Source: Erythrobacter sp. (lineage in GTDB: Bacteria > Pseudomonadota > Alphaproteobacteria > Sphingomonadales > Sphingomonadaceae). Taken from it: 32,237 nucleotides of DNA. The translations under genes and the position numbers were made by a program. Below the pieces are notes generated by a model, which saw only the letters and a list, made by a program, of their open reading frames with translations, was not told where the DNA came from and made no database searches. Shown in pieces: positions 7,199-15,384 of this stretch. Positions within the stretch are counted from its first letter, which is position 1. The number at the start of each line of letters is the position of its first letter. The DNA is taken from the NCBI GenBank assembly GCA_013822125.1, contig PNJY01000013.1, positions 1 to 32,237 on the forward strand. The letters are read 5' to 3'.

Positions 7199-8476
7199 CT
7201 ATCGGGTGAAAACGAGCTCGCCGCCTTTGATCACCGCATCGACATCGGCCAGCTCGCCGACGTCGGCCAGTGGATCACCCGAAACTGCGATCATATCGGC
7301 CCACGCGCCGGACTTGATCACGCCGACTTCGCCCGCCTGTCCCAGCGCCTCGGCCGCATTGAGCGTCGCAGCGCGGATCGCCTCGATCGGGGTCATGCCG
7401 TATTCGACCATCACCGCGAACTGCCCGCCAACGTCCTCGTGCGGCATCACGCCGGCATCGCTGGCGAATACCATCTTGACCCCCGCCTTGTGCGCCTTGC
7501 GAAAATTGTCGCGCTGGATCTGCGCGATTTCGCGATCCTTGCGCAGATTGTCTTCCAGCACTCCGTTGGCCTTGCCGGTCGCCTGGGTGTAGTCGGTGTT
7601 GTAGATGTCCATGCTGAACCAAGTGCCGTGCTGTACCGCCAGCCGGATGCCTTCGTCATCGACCAGGCTGGCATGTTCGATCGTATCGATCCCGGCGCGG
7701 ATGGCGGCCTTGATCCCCGCTGCGCCATGCGCATGCGCGGCGGTCTTGAGGCCCCAGAAATGGGCTTCTTCGGCGATGGCGCGCAGTTCTTCCTCGTGCA
7801 ATTGCTGTTGGCCCGGTTCGGTATTGCGGCTGAACACGCCGCCGGTGGCGCAGACCTTGATCACTTCCGCGCCGTATTTGCGCTGCTCACGCACGCGCAG
7901 GCGGAAATCCTCAGGGCTGTCGGCAACGCCCGGACTCTTTGCCTCGAAACTGGGCGGCAGGTAGGTTTCGTCGCAGTGCCCACCCGTGGCTCCGAGCGCG
8001 TAATTGGCATTGACGATGCGCGGACCCTGGATCCAGCCTTCCTCGATCGCCTGGTCGATCCCGGCAACATTGTAATCGTCGGCGCCGACGTTGCGCACGG
8101 TGGTGAAGCCTGCGCCCAACATCCGCCCGGCATTTACCACGCCCAGCACGGTCCAGAACCGGTCGGTGAATTGCAGGCTGTTATAGCCGCCATATTCGGG
8201 CCTGCCGTCGAGATGGACGTGCATGTCGATCAGGCCGGGCAGGATGGTCATGCCGGTCAGGTCGACTACCTCTGCATCGTCGGGCGCGCTCTTGCCAGGC
8301 TCGACGCTCACTACTTTGCCATCGACTATGGTGATCAGCGGCGCCGCGATAAAGCGTCCGCTTTCGACATCCAGCATCCGGTCGCCCGTGACATATGTGG
8401 TTTCGGCTGCGGCGGGTGCCGCCGCCAGGCTCATCAGCGAGATGGCGACGGCGGCCGAGAAGTTGGATGCGTGCAA
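7199..8476 (-). CDS. Secreted amidohydrolase (Xaa-Pro dipeptidase/imidazolonepropionase-like)
   Basis: This protein of about 425 residues belongs to the amidohydrolase superfamily subgroup that hydrolyses peptide- or carnosine-like amides with a binuclear metal site. Ligands visible, numbered from the TTG start: H86 and H88 (GLIDMHVHLDG), a lysine at 207 (VIKVCATGG, the carbamylated bridging lysine), H248/H250 (AAHAHG), H268 (TIEHAS) and D340 (FASDAGV). A signal peptide of about 24 residues (HASNFSAAVAISLMSLAAAP, cut after AAA) predicts export to the periplasm. No ATG or GTG fits; a TTG at 8476 lies 10 nt after GGAG and places the signal peptide correctly. The open frame extends to 8686, but that would overlap the VOC gene. 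The exact substrate is unknown. Confidence 0.85.
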   Translation of the reverse strand: MHASNFSAAVAISLMSLAAAPAAAETTYVTGDRMLDVESGRFIAAPLITIVDGKVVSVEPGKSAPDDAEVVDLTGMTILPGLIDMHVHLDGRPEYGGYNSLQFTDRFWTVLGVVNAGRMLGAGFTTVRNVGADDYNVAGIDQAIEEGWIQGPRIVNANYALGATGGHCDETYLPPSFEAKSPGVADSPEDFRLRVREQRKYGAEVIKVCATGGVFSRNTEPGQQQLHEEELRAIAEEAHFWGLKTAAHAHGAAGIKAAIRAGIDTIEHASLVDDEGIRLAVQHGTWFSMDIYNTDYTQATGKANGVLEDNLRKDREIAQIQRDNFRKAHKAGVKMVFASDAGVMPHEDVGGQFAVMVEYGMTPIEAIRAATLNAAEALGQAGEVGVIKSGAWADMIAVSGDPLADVGELADVDAVIKGGELVFTR

Positions 8477-8573
8477 GGCTTGGATACTCCCTCTGGTTCC
8501 TCTGCATCCTGTTTGGCAGCAAGCTGGCGATTCGCAAATGGCCTGAACATCGGTTCGTGCAGGATCGGCTCGT

Positions 8574-8957
8574 TCATTGCGCATTGTCCGCATAGCTGAC
8601 CACCTCGAACTCGATTCCGTCCCAGTCGAAGAAATAGAACCGCCTTCCCGGTTCGTAATCGGCGTGGTTGAAGGGCTCCAGCCCATGGGCGATCACCACC
8701 TGTTCGGCGGCATCGAGATCGTCAACAAGTACGCCGACATGGTTGAGCGGCACTCCCTTGGCATAGCCGGCCTTGGCGCGCTCGTTGGTGTAGATCGCGA
8801 GATAGGCAGTCTCGTCGCCGACATGGATGGTCCAGCCGCCCAGTTGCGACGGCCCGCGCCAGCGTTCGTGCCAGCTGCACAAATTTTCGAACAGCTTTGC
8901 GCTGCGCTCAGGATCGGTAACCGTGATATTGACGTGTTCGAGTTGGCCCTTGGGCAT
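8574..8957 (-). CDS. VOC superfamily (glyoxalase/bleomycin-resistance-like) protein, probable SoxR target
   Basis: This 127-residue protein has the vicinal-oxygen-chelate fold: LEHVNITVTDPERSAKLF at the N-terminus, a central NHVGVLVDDLDAAE starting the second beta-alpha-beta-beta-beta unit, and a final RRFYFFDWDGIEFEVVSY strand. Metal ligands typical of the fold (H8 in LEHVN, H in NHVGV, E in IEFEVV) are present. Whether it is an enzyme or a drug-binding protein cannot be told. GGAG lies 7 nt before the ATG at 8957; a longer frame to 9014 would run through the promoter. It is divergent from soxR, and a SoxR box sits in its promoter spacer, so it is very likely induced by redox-cycling compounds. 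The amidohydrolase lies 97 bp downstream on the same strand. Confidence 0.87.
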   Translation of the reverse strand: MPKGQLEHVNITVTDPERSAKLFENLCSWHERWRGPSQLGGWTIHVGDETAYLAIYTNERAKAGYAKGVPLNHVGVLVDDLDAAEQVVIAHGLEPFNHADYEPGRRFYFFDWDGIEFEVVSYADNAQ

Positions 8958-9012
8958 GGAAATCTCCGTTATTTGTGTGCGAGCCGCAAAGGCGCGAATC
9001 ATCACCTTGCCC

Positions 9013-9043
9013 AATCTGCAACCTCAAGTTAGATTGAGGTCAA
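9013..9043 (-). promoter_or_regulatory. SoxR box inside a 19-bp-spacer promoter
   Basis: CCTCAAGTTAGATTGAGG at 9022-9039 differs from the classical E. coli soxS operator (CCTCAAGTTAACTTGAGG) at only two central positions. On the minus strand it is flanked by TTGACC (9043-9038) and CAGATT (9018-9013) with a 19-nt spacer, the over-long spacing typical of MerR-family activated promoters. The direction points to the VOC gene, with a predicted start near 9006 and a leader of about 50 nt. The same site could also repress soxR. Confidence 0.88.
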
Positions 9044-9080
9044 GTCCGTAATTGGGTCGGGCAGTTTAGGGTGGCCAGCG

Positions 9081-9533
9081 GTGACTTCACGACTACGTGC
9101 GAACGATCTTTTGCCGATCGGTGAACTGGCGCGGCGCACCGGCCTGTCGGTTTCAGCGATCCGCTTTTACGAGGACAAGCGCCTGGTCGAGCCGATCAGG
9201 ACGTCGGGTAACCAGCGCCGTTTTCTGCGCAGCGATATCCGGCGGCTGAGCTTTATCCTGATTGCCCAGCGGTTGGGCATGGCGCTGGGGGAAATCGATC
9301 GCGAATTGCGCAAGCTTCCGCAGGGCCGCACGCCCACCGCTGGCGACTGGCACGCCATCAGCCTTTCGATCCGCGGCGCGCTAGACCGCAGGATCGCCGA
9401 GCTCGAGCGGATGCGCGAAAAGCTGGATGGGTGCATCGGTTGCGGCTGCCTCAGCCTCAGCCATTGCCAGCTCTACAACAAGGACGACCATCTGGCCGCT
9501 GAGGGGCCGGGGCCGAGGAAAGTGCTGAGTTAG
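9081..9533 (+). CDS. soxR: Redox-sensitive transcriptional activator SoxR
   Basis: This 150-residue MerR-family regulator senses redox-cycling compounds through a [2Fe-2S] cluster. The N-terminal helix-turn-helix reads LPIGELARRTGLSVSAIRFYEDKRLV. The cluster-binding cysteines are all present: C118, C121, C123 and C129 in DGCIGCGCLSLSHCQLYN. A dimerisation helix runs from about residue 85 to 117. The start is a GTG at 9081, since no suitable ATG exists before the helix-turn-helix. A near-consensus SoxR box lies about 40 bp upstream, between this gene and the divergent VOC gene. The stop codon TAG overlaps the stop of the convergent sixA-like gene. No soxS is visible, as is usual outside enteric bacteria. 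Confidence 0.96.
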   Translation: MTSRLRANDLLPIGELARRTGLSVSAIRFYEDKRLVEPIRTSGNQRRFLRSDIRRLSFILIAQRLGMALGEIDRELRKLPQGRTPTAGDWHAISLSIRGALDRRIAELERMREKLDGCIGCGCLSLSHCQLYNKDDHLAAEGPGPRKVLS

Positions 9534-10057
9534 ACTTCAGGGCCGAGTTCCGGATCGAGATCGCGCGGGCGGGCAAAATGCACCAGCCTGGCGCAGCCCG
9601 GCGCAAGATCGGACCAGCGATCGATATCGCATTCGAACACGCAATAACTCGCGGTGGGCAGCTTGGTCACTGCTTCATCGAACAGGGCATTTTCGTTCGC
9701 TGGGGCTACCAGTTCGAACAGCATTTCCTGCAAGCCTGGATTGTGCCCCACCACCAGCACCGCGCCGGCATCGCCCGCCTTGTCAGCCAGGCATTCGAAA
9801 ATCGTTTCGGCACTGGCGAGATAGAGCCGCTCGTCGAAAACGGGGTCGGCACCGGGAAGGGCGGCTTCGATCGTGCGCCGCACCCGCTCGGCCGGGCTAG
9901 CGAGCACCATGTTCCATGTAACGCCGTGCTTGCGAATATGATCGCCCATCAGAGCCGCGCCGCGAATGCCACGATCGTTGAGGCCACGATCGAAATCGCG
10001 CTTCTTCATGTCGTCCCAATCGGATTTGGCATGCCGCAAAAGACCAAGGATTTTCAC
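9530..10057 (-). CDS. SixA-like histidine phosphatase
   Basis: This 175-residue protein belongs to the histidine phosphatase (phosphoglycerate-mutase-like) superfamily. The catalytic motif is LLRHAKSDW near residues 6-14, and the second histidine is in VLVVGHNPGLQEML, typical of SixA-type phosphatases that act on phosphohistidine in proteins. A KKRDFDRGLNDRG segment after the first motif is also characteristic of this subgroup. Its target cannot be inferred. It starts 17 bp after the end of the DinG-like helicase gene on the same strand, so the two may be co-transcribed. The 3' end overlaps soxR by 4 bp. Confidence 0.87.
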   Translation of the reverse strand: MKILGLLRHAKSDWDDMKKRDFDRGLNDRGIRGAALMGDHIRKHGVTWNMVLASPAERVRRTIEAALPGADPVFDERLYLASAETIFECLADKAGDAGAVLVVGHNPGLQEMLFELVAPANENALFDEAVTKLPTASYCVFECDIDRWSDLAPGCARLVHFARPRDLDPELGPEV

Positions 10058-10074
10058 GTCAGTTCCATCCCCCC

Positions 10075-12834
10075 TTACGACAGTTCGTGAACTTTGCCCG
10101 TGCGGTTACCTGTATCCGAAACTCCGGCAGCAACGCGAACCAAAGCTTCCTCAAGCGTCAATCTGATGACGGGAGTACCCGGCGGGAACGCACTCAGCAG
10201 GCGGCTGGGGAACGCGGGCGACAGCACGATAAAGTGGCCGCAATCCTGTGCCGAGCGGATCAGCCGGCCGAATGCCTGCGCCAGCCGCGCGCGGATGATC
10301 CGGTCATCGTGGGTGTTGCCGCCATTGGCGCTGCGGCGGGCACGGTGCAGGATATCCGGGCGCGGCCAAGGCACCTGCTCCATAATCACGCAGCGCAGCG
10401 AATGGCCGGGCACATCGACCCCGTCGCGCAGTGCATCGGTGCCCAGCAGCGAGGCGCGCGGATCGTCACGGAAGATATCGACCAGCGTCCCGGTATCGAT
10501 CGGGTCGACGTGTTGCGCGTAGAGCGGCAGTCCCGCGCGCGCCAACCGGTCGGCGATCCGCCCGTGTACCGCGCGCAGCCGCCTGATCGCGGTAAACAGG
10601 CCCAGAACGCCGCCATCTGCCGCCTCGATCAGCCGGGCATAGGCACCGGCAAGCGCGGGCAGATCGCCCTTGCGAATGTCGGTCACGATCAGCACCTCGG
10701 CCATGGCGGCATAGTCGAACGGGCTCCTGGCCGAACTGAGGCGCGGCTGCACGTCAATGTGGTGCGCCCCCGACCGGGCGATGGCCGCCTCCCAATCGGG
10801 GTCGTCGCCAAGCCGGTCGGTCAGCGTGGCGCTGGTCAGCATCACCCCATGCGAAGGTTCGAGCACGACCTTGGCAAACGGCTTCATCGGATCGAGCCAG
10901 TGGCGGTGGATGCCAACGTCGAACTCGCGCGCGTCGGACCGTTCGACCGCCAGCCAGTCAACGAATTCGGGATCCGCCGGGCCGCCGATGCGCGCCAGCA
11001 GAGCCTCCCAAGCGGAAAGCAGATCGATCCGCCAGGCCAGCGCGTGGCGCGCTCCCTCGATCCGGGCACGGCCCTGTGCATCGAGCCAGTCGGGCGCATC
11101 GGTCAGGATCGCTTCGAGCCGCTGCGAAAGCCGTATCAGCGGCAGGCGGATCGCGGCCAGCGCGGCTTCGGCTTCGCCCGACGCCTCGATCAGATCGCCG
11201 GGAAGTGAGGCCGCTTCGGTCTCGATGCCATAGCCAGCTTCCTGGCTCCCTGAACCATTGGCGCTCTCGTCGCGGGCATATGTGGCCGAGCGTACCAACG
11301 CTAGAAGCGCCTCGATCGGCCCGCTTGGCTCGCCATCGTGCAGGCGTTGAAGCCAGTTATCGCCGGGCAGGGCATGCGCTGCTTCGAGCGCTGCCTCGAT
11401 CGCCTGTGCGCCCTGATCGTCATAGCTGGCGATATCGGCCAACCTTGCCGCCAAACCGCGCCTGCGCCCGCGGTTCTGCCGTTCTGGCCCGATGATCCAG
11501 CGGCGCAGCTCGATCGCTTCCTGCCCCGTCAGTTCGGCGGCAAAGGTCGAATCCGCCGCCTCGAAGACATGGTGCCCTTCGTCGAAGATGATGCGCGTGG
11601 GCCGCCGCGAACGGTCGTCGCTTGCGCCAAAGCCTGATCGCGCGGCGTTGACCATGACCAGCGCATGGTTGGCGATCACCAGATCGGCCTCGCCGCTGGA
11701 GCGCACGGCGCGTTCGATAAAGCATTTGCGGTAATGCGGGCAGCCGGCATAGACGCATTCGCCGCGCTGATCGGTGAGCGAGGCGAGTGCGCGTTTGCGA
11801 AACAGTGAGCCAAGCCAGCCGGGCAAATCGCCGCCGATCATGTCGCCGTCCTGCGTATAGGCAGCCCAGCGCGCCACCAGCTGCGCCAGGATGCCCGCAC
11901 GCCCGGCGAAGCTGCCTTGCAGTGCGTCCTCCAGATTGAGGAGGCAGAGGTAATTCTCGCGCCCTTTGCGTACCACCACCGGACGGCTGCCGTCGGCGCG
12001 CTTTTCGGGCCAGGCGCGGCGGCTTTCCTGCCGCAGCTGGCGTTGCAGGTTCTTGGTGAAGGTCGAAACCCAAACCGTTCCCTCGGCTGATGCGCTCCAC
12101 AGCGATGCAGGGGCGAGGTAGCCGAGCGTCTTGCCGATGCCCGTGCCCGCCTGCGCCAATACCAGATGCGGCTGCCCCTGTCCGGTACGTGGGGCGAATA
12201 CCTGCGTGGCGTCACGCGTATAGGCGCGCTGCCCCTGGCGCCGTTCTGCCCCTTCGCCGGTGAGGTGATCGAGCTGCGCCAGAACGTCCTCCTCGCGCAG
12301 TTCGACCTGGCGCGGGGCGGGACGTTCGGGCTGCTCTTCCCATTCGGGCAATCGCGAAAACAGCCATCGCTCGGCTCGCTCGGGCTTGGCAATATGCGTG
12401 CTGAGCACTTGCGCCCAGGGCCAGCGCAGCCGCACCAGCGATTGCAGTACGCTCCATGCGCCCTCGCGTTCGGCCCAGTCATTTGCTTGACAGTGCGCAA
12501 TCAGCCTGGCGGCAGCCCGCTGGAGGAAATCGGGCACTTCGCCATCGGTTGCCGGGGCATCAAGGCCAAGCGTATCGGCAAGCCCCTTGGGCGTGGGTAC
12601 GCAGAACCGTGCGGGATGGACGAAGGCGTACAGTTCAAGCAGATCGAGCCCGGAAAGATCGGGATAACCCAGACGCGATGCAACCAGCGGGGCGTTGACC
12701 AGCAGCACCGGCGTATCGGCGGCTGCCATAATCGCATCGCCCTTGGAAATTGCGCGGGTCGCGCTGTCGGCAGGCTTGAGCCAGGTGCCGCCATGGCTGG
12801 CATGGAGCGCGGGGAAGGGCAGGGGCGAAGTCAC
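10075..12834 (-). CDS. ATP-dependent DNA helicase, DinG/Rad3 (XPD-like) family
   Basis: This is a superfamily 2 Fe-S helicase of about 919 residues. Numbered from the GTG start: Walker A GTGIGKT at 230-236, DEGH (variant DEAH box) at 418-421, and four cysteines at about 297, 360, 365 and 371 (ENYLC and ECVYAGCPHYRKCF) placed as in the XPD/DinG [4Fe-4S] domain. The C-terminal motif VI is QAFGRLIRSAQDCGHF. These enzymes unwind DNA 5'-3' and clear R-loops or damaged forks. An N-terminal domain of about 220 residues, absent from E. coli DinG, precedes the helicase core. The start is uncertain: GTG 12834 is chosen because the conserved-looking SPLPFPALHASHGGTWL begins there; the open frame reaches 13056. 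A sixA-like gene follows closely. Confidence 0.88.
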   Translation of the reverse strand: MTSPLPFPALHASHGGTWLKPADSATRAISKGDAIMAAADTPVLLVNAPLVASRLGYPDLSGLDLLELYAFVHPARFCVPTPKGLADTLGLDAPATDGEVPDFLQRAAARLIAHCQANDWAEREGAWSVLQSLVRLRWPWAQVLSTHIAKPERAERWLFSRLPEWEEQPERPAPRQVELREEDVLAQLDHLTGEGAERRQGQRAYTRDATQVFAPRTGQGQPHLVLAQAGTGIGKTLGYLAPASLWSASAEGTVWVSTFTKNLQRQLRQESRRAWPEKRADGSRPVVVRKGRENYLCLLNLEDALQGSFAGRAGILAQLVARWAAYTQDGDMIGGDLPGWLGSLFRKRALASLTDQRGECVYAGCPHYRKCFIERAVRSSGEADLVIANHALVMVNAARSGFGASDDRSRRPTRIIFDEGHHVFEAADSTFAAELTGQEAIELRRWIIGPERQNRGRRRGLAARLADIASYDDQGAQAIEAALEAAHALPGDNWLQRLHDGEPSGPIEALLALVRSATYARDESANGSGSQEAGYGIETEAASLPGDLIEASGEAEAALAAIRLPLIRLSQRLEAILTDAPDWLDAQGRARIEGARHALAWRIDLLSAWEALLARIGGPADPEFVDWLAVERSDAREFDVGIHRHWLDPMKPFAKVVLEPSHGVMLTSATLTDRLGDDPDWEAAIARSGAHHIDVQPRLSSARSPFDYAAMAEVLIVTDIRKGDLPALAGAYARLIEAADGGVLGLFTAIRRLRAVHGRIADRLARAGLPLYAQHVDPIDTGTLVDIFRDDPRASLLGTDALRDGVDVPGHSLRCVIMEQVPWPRPDILHRARRSANGGNTHDDRIIRARLAQAFGRLIRSAQDCGHFIVLSPAFPSRLLSAFPPGTPVIRLTLEEALVRVAAGVSDTGNRTGKVHELS

Positions 12835-13214
12835 CGGCGCAAGATTAGAACGCAATGCGAACGCAAGGCAAGCACCGTTGCCGCTTGACTTGTGGGTGCC
12901 CGCACCCAATTGCTGTTCCTGCACGATGGACCGGATATTCTCGCATCTCTCCCGCCACCGCCTGATCACCAGCGCAGCAGGGCGGTCGGCTGAAACCTTC
13001 TGCAAAAGGATTTGGCGTGCTTTCGGGTGAGGATATCCACCTGACCATCGCCACACGGGCGACTGCTTGACTCACCATGGTTAACGTGTGACTTCCCGAA
13101 GATTGGGAAGGGTTGCCAAGCGCATACTTGCTCTGCCGTTCGTGAGATGGGCAGGGGTGGGGGCAAATGCGCAATGTCTGCTTCGGGGCGCATAACCGAG
13201 AGGAGACAATGATA
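12835..13214. other. Intergenic region upstream of the helicase and the small secreted protein
   Basis: This 380-bp stretch between divergent genes shows no coding signal I trust. It contains a 14-bp palindrome GGGTGC-CC-GCACCC (12894-12907) and a hairpin CTTCCC/GGGAAG with a 7-nt loop (13092-13110). Promoters for both flanking genes must lie here, but no convincing -35/-10 pair stands out. Confidence 0.4.
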
Positions 13215-13658
13215 ATGAGCAATACCTTACGTATCGGTGCTTTGGCAGTCTGCCTGGCAATTCCCGGCATCGCGCATGCCGGCACTGCAACCTACACCAC
13301 CACAGGGGGGCCCGAAAAGACGGTCGGGAACGCAGAATACCAAGGCAGCTATCAGGACGGCACGTCAGTGGTGACCTTTTCGGATGGCTCCAAGGTCAAC
13401 GAGAAGTGGACCTGCATAGGCGTGTCGCAGCCGCCCAATGCCAAGCTGTTCGACTTTCATTTCGCCTGTGATGCCAGTTCGGATGCGGGCAGCTATTCGA
13501 TGATCTTCGGCTGCAACAACATCCCCGGCGGAAACGGGATGCAGGGCTGCGTTGGCGGCCTCAACGGAAAGACGGGCCGTTATGCCGGCAAGAACGGAGC
13601 GACCACCTGGTCGGGCACCGGGGGCAGTGGCACCGGCACCATGCAATGGTCCGATTGA
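13215..13658 (+). CDS. Small secreted protein of unknown function
   Basis: This 147-residue protein begins with a clear signal peptide (MSNTLRIGALAVCLAIPGIA, cleavage after AHA near residue 22), so it should be periplasmic or secreted. The mature part is rich in Gly, Ser and Thr, with three Cys (WTCIG, HFACD, FGCNN) plus one in QGCVGG, which could form two disulfides. It has short repetitive beta-like segments and ends in GTGGSGTGTMQWSD. I do not recognise a family. AGGAG stands 9 nt before the ATG at 13215; an in-frame ATG at 13209 is only 3 nt from it and is less likely. A terminator-like hairpin follows 20 bp after the stop. Confidence 0.75.
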   Translation: MSNTLRIGALAVCLAIPGIAHAGTATYTTTGGPEKTVGNAEYQGSYQDGTSVVTFSDGSKVNEKWTCIGVSQPPNAKLFDFHFACDASSDAGSYSMIFGCNNIPGGNGMQGCVGGLNGKTGRYAGKNGATTWSGTGGSGTGTMQWSD

Positions 13659-13677
13659 GCTGAGCGCAGGTCGATCG

Positions 13678-13705
13678 AAGGGGCTGGTGTAGCGGCCGGC
13701 CCCTT
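13678..13705 (+). terminator. Terminator-like hairpin after the small secreted protein
   Basis: AAGGGGCTGG (13678-13687) pairs with CCGGCCCCTT (13696-13705) through ten pairs, one of them G-U, around an 8-nt loop. The following bases are pyrimidine-rich but not a clean T run. It would separate the secreted-protein gene from lysK, whose ATG is 48 bp further on. Confidence 0.5.
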
Positions 13706-13752
13706 CCCTTCGCGCTTGCAACATCGCGCCGCTTGGGCAAAGGCTGCGCGCC

Positions 13753-15384
13753 ATGAACAATGCTGCACTGATCGATGCCGCCCGCAACTCCAAGGCCTGG
13801 CCGTTTCAGGAAGCCCAGCGGCTTGTCCGGCGCTATCCCGAAGGCAAGCCCGGTGGTGCGCCGGTAATTTTCGAGACCGGCTACGGGCCGTCGGGACTGC
13901 CGCATGTCGGCACATTCCAGGAGGTTTTGCGCACTACCTTCGTGCGCCGCGCCTATGAGGCGCTGACGGGCGGTGCGCCCACGCGCCTCGTCGCCTTTTC
14001 GGACGATATGGACGGTCTGCGCAAGGTTCCTGACAACGTTCCGGGTCAGGCGATGCTAGCTGAGCATCTGGGCTGGCCGCTTTCACGCATTCCTGATCCC
14101 TTCGGCATGTATGAGAGCTTCGCCCATCACAACAACGCCATGTTGCGCGAATTTCTCGACCGCTTCGGATTCGATTATGAATTCGTAGCGTCGAGCGAGC
14201 GTTACAATTCGGGCGCGTTCGACGAAGCGCTGAAGCAGGTTTTGCGCCACAATCAGGCGATACTCGACATCATGCTGCCCACCCTGCGCGAAGAACGGCG
14301 GCGGACCTACTCGGCGGTGTTGCCCATCAGCCCCGTGAGCGGTCGCGTGCTTCAGGTGCCGGTCGAGGTGGTCGATGCCGAGGAAGGGCTGATCCGCTTT
14401 GTCGACGAAGACGGCAGCACGGTCGAACAATCTGCGCTAGGCGGCATGGCCAAGCTGCAATGGAAGGTCGATTGGGCGATGCGCTGGTACGCGCTGGGGG
14501 TCGACTATGAAATGTCCGGCAAGGACCTGACCGACAGCGTTACTCAGTCGGGCCGGATCGTCGAAGTGCTGGGCGGGCGCAAGCCCGAAGGACTGATCTA
14601 CGAGCTGTTCCTCGACGAGAAGGGTGAGAAGATCTCGAAGTCCAAGGGCAACGGCCTGACGATTGAGGAATGGCTGACCTATGGCAGCGAGGACAGCCTG
14701 GGTTTCTACATCTTCCCCAATCCCAAGAGCGCCAAGAGCCTGCACCCCGGCGTGATCCCGCGCGCGGTTGACGATTACTGGCAGTTCCGAGCCGCGCTTG
14801 CCGATCAGCCGCTCGACAAGCAGTTGGGCAATCCCGCATGGCACCTGCTGCGCGCAAATGGCAATGGCGCCGCCGCGACGACGCCGGGTGCGGGCGATGC
14901 ACTGCCGGTGACTTTTGGCCTGCTGCTCAATCTCGTAGGTGTGCTGGGAGCGGGCGCGGACCATGCGCAGGTGTGGTCGTACCTGGGCAATTACATCCAC
15001 GATGCCGACCCTGCGCATCATCCCGAGCTCGACGTTCTGGTTGACAAGGCGCTCGCTTTCAATCGCGATTTCGTCGCTCCCACGCTGAGGCAGCGTGCGC
15101 CTTCGGACAACGAGGCGGCGGCCCTGCGCGCGCTCGATGCGCACCTTGCGCAGCTCGATCCGCAAACGCCTGCCGAGGATATACAGACGCAGGTCTATGA
15201 AATTGGCAAGGTTGAGGAATTCGGCTTTGAGAACCTGCGCGACTGGTTCAAGGCGCTGTATGAAACGCTGCTGGGCAGCGAACAGGGGCCGCGCATGGGC
15301 AGCTTTATTGCGCTTTACGGGATCGGGAATTCGCGCAAGCTGATCGCCGAGGCGCTTGCACGACAGCAAGAGTTGCGGTCATGA
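13753..15384 (+). CDS. lysK: Lysine--tRNA ligase, class I
   Basis: This 543-residue enzyme is the class I (archaeal-type) lysyl-tRNA synthetase, which is common in alphaproteobacteria in place of the class II LysS. The HIGH-type motif is seen as GPSGLPHVGTF (residues ~45-55) and the KMSKS-type motif as EKISKSKGNG (ISKSK at 294-298). WPFQEAQRL near the N-terminus and the DYEMSGKDLTDSVTQSGRI segment are also typical. No second lysyl-tRNA synthetase is in the window. The ATG at 13753 lacks a strong ribosome site but starts the conserved N-terminus. The stop codon overlaps the next start (ATGA), so the DUF1003 gene is translationally coupled. Confidence 0.95.
   Translation: MNNAALIDAARNSKAWPFQEAQRLVRRYPEGKPGGAPVIFETGYGPSGLPHVGTFQEVLRTTFVRRAYEALTGGAPTRLVAFSDDMDGLRKVPDNVPGQAMLAEHLGWPLSRIPDPFGMYESFAHHNNAMLREFLDRFGFDYEFVASSERYNSGAFDEALKQVLRHNQAILDIMLPTLREERRRTYSAVLPISPVSGRVLQVPVEVVDAEEGLIRFVDEDGSTVEQSALGGMAKLQWKVDWAMRWYALGVDYEMSGKDLTDSVTQSGRIVEVLGGRKPEGLIYELFLDEKGEKISKSKGNGLTIEEWLTYGSEDSLGFYIFPNPKSAKSLHPGVIPRAVDDYWQFRAALADQPLDKQLGNPAWHLLRANGNGAAATTPGAGDALPVTFGLLLNLVGVLGAGADHAQVWSYLGNYIHDADPAHHPELDVLVDKALAFNRDFVAPTLRQRAPSDNEAAALRALDAHLAQLDPQTPAEDIQTQVYEIGKVEEFGFENLRDWFKALYETLLGSEQGPRMGSFIALYGIGNSRKLIAEALARQQELRS

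Noticed and set aside
7007-8599. 530-codon open frame on the plus strand opposite the amidohydrolase
   Set aside because: The minus-strand gene has a signal peptide and a full metal site; the plus frame shows no domain and is a by-product of high GC codon use.
10087-11208. 373-codon open frame opposite the helicase
   Set aside because: All helicase motifs are on the minus strand; the plus frame is low in hydrophobic residues and rich in Arg/Gln, typical of antisense GC frames.
14437-15369. 310-codon open frame opposite lysK
   Set aside because: lysK is unambiguous over its whole length; the antisense frame has no recognisable content.
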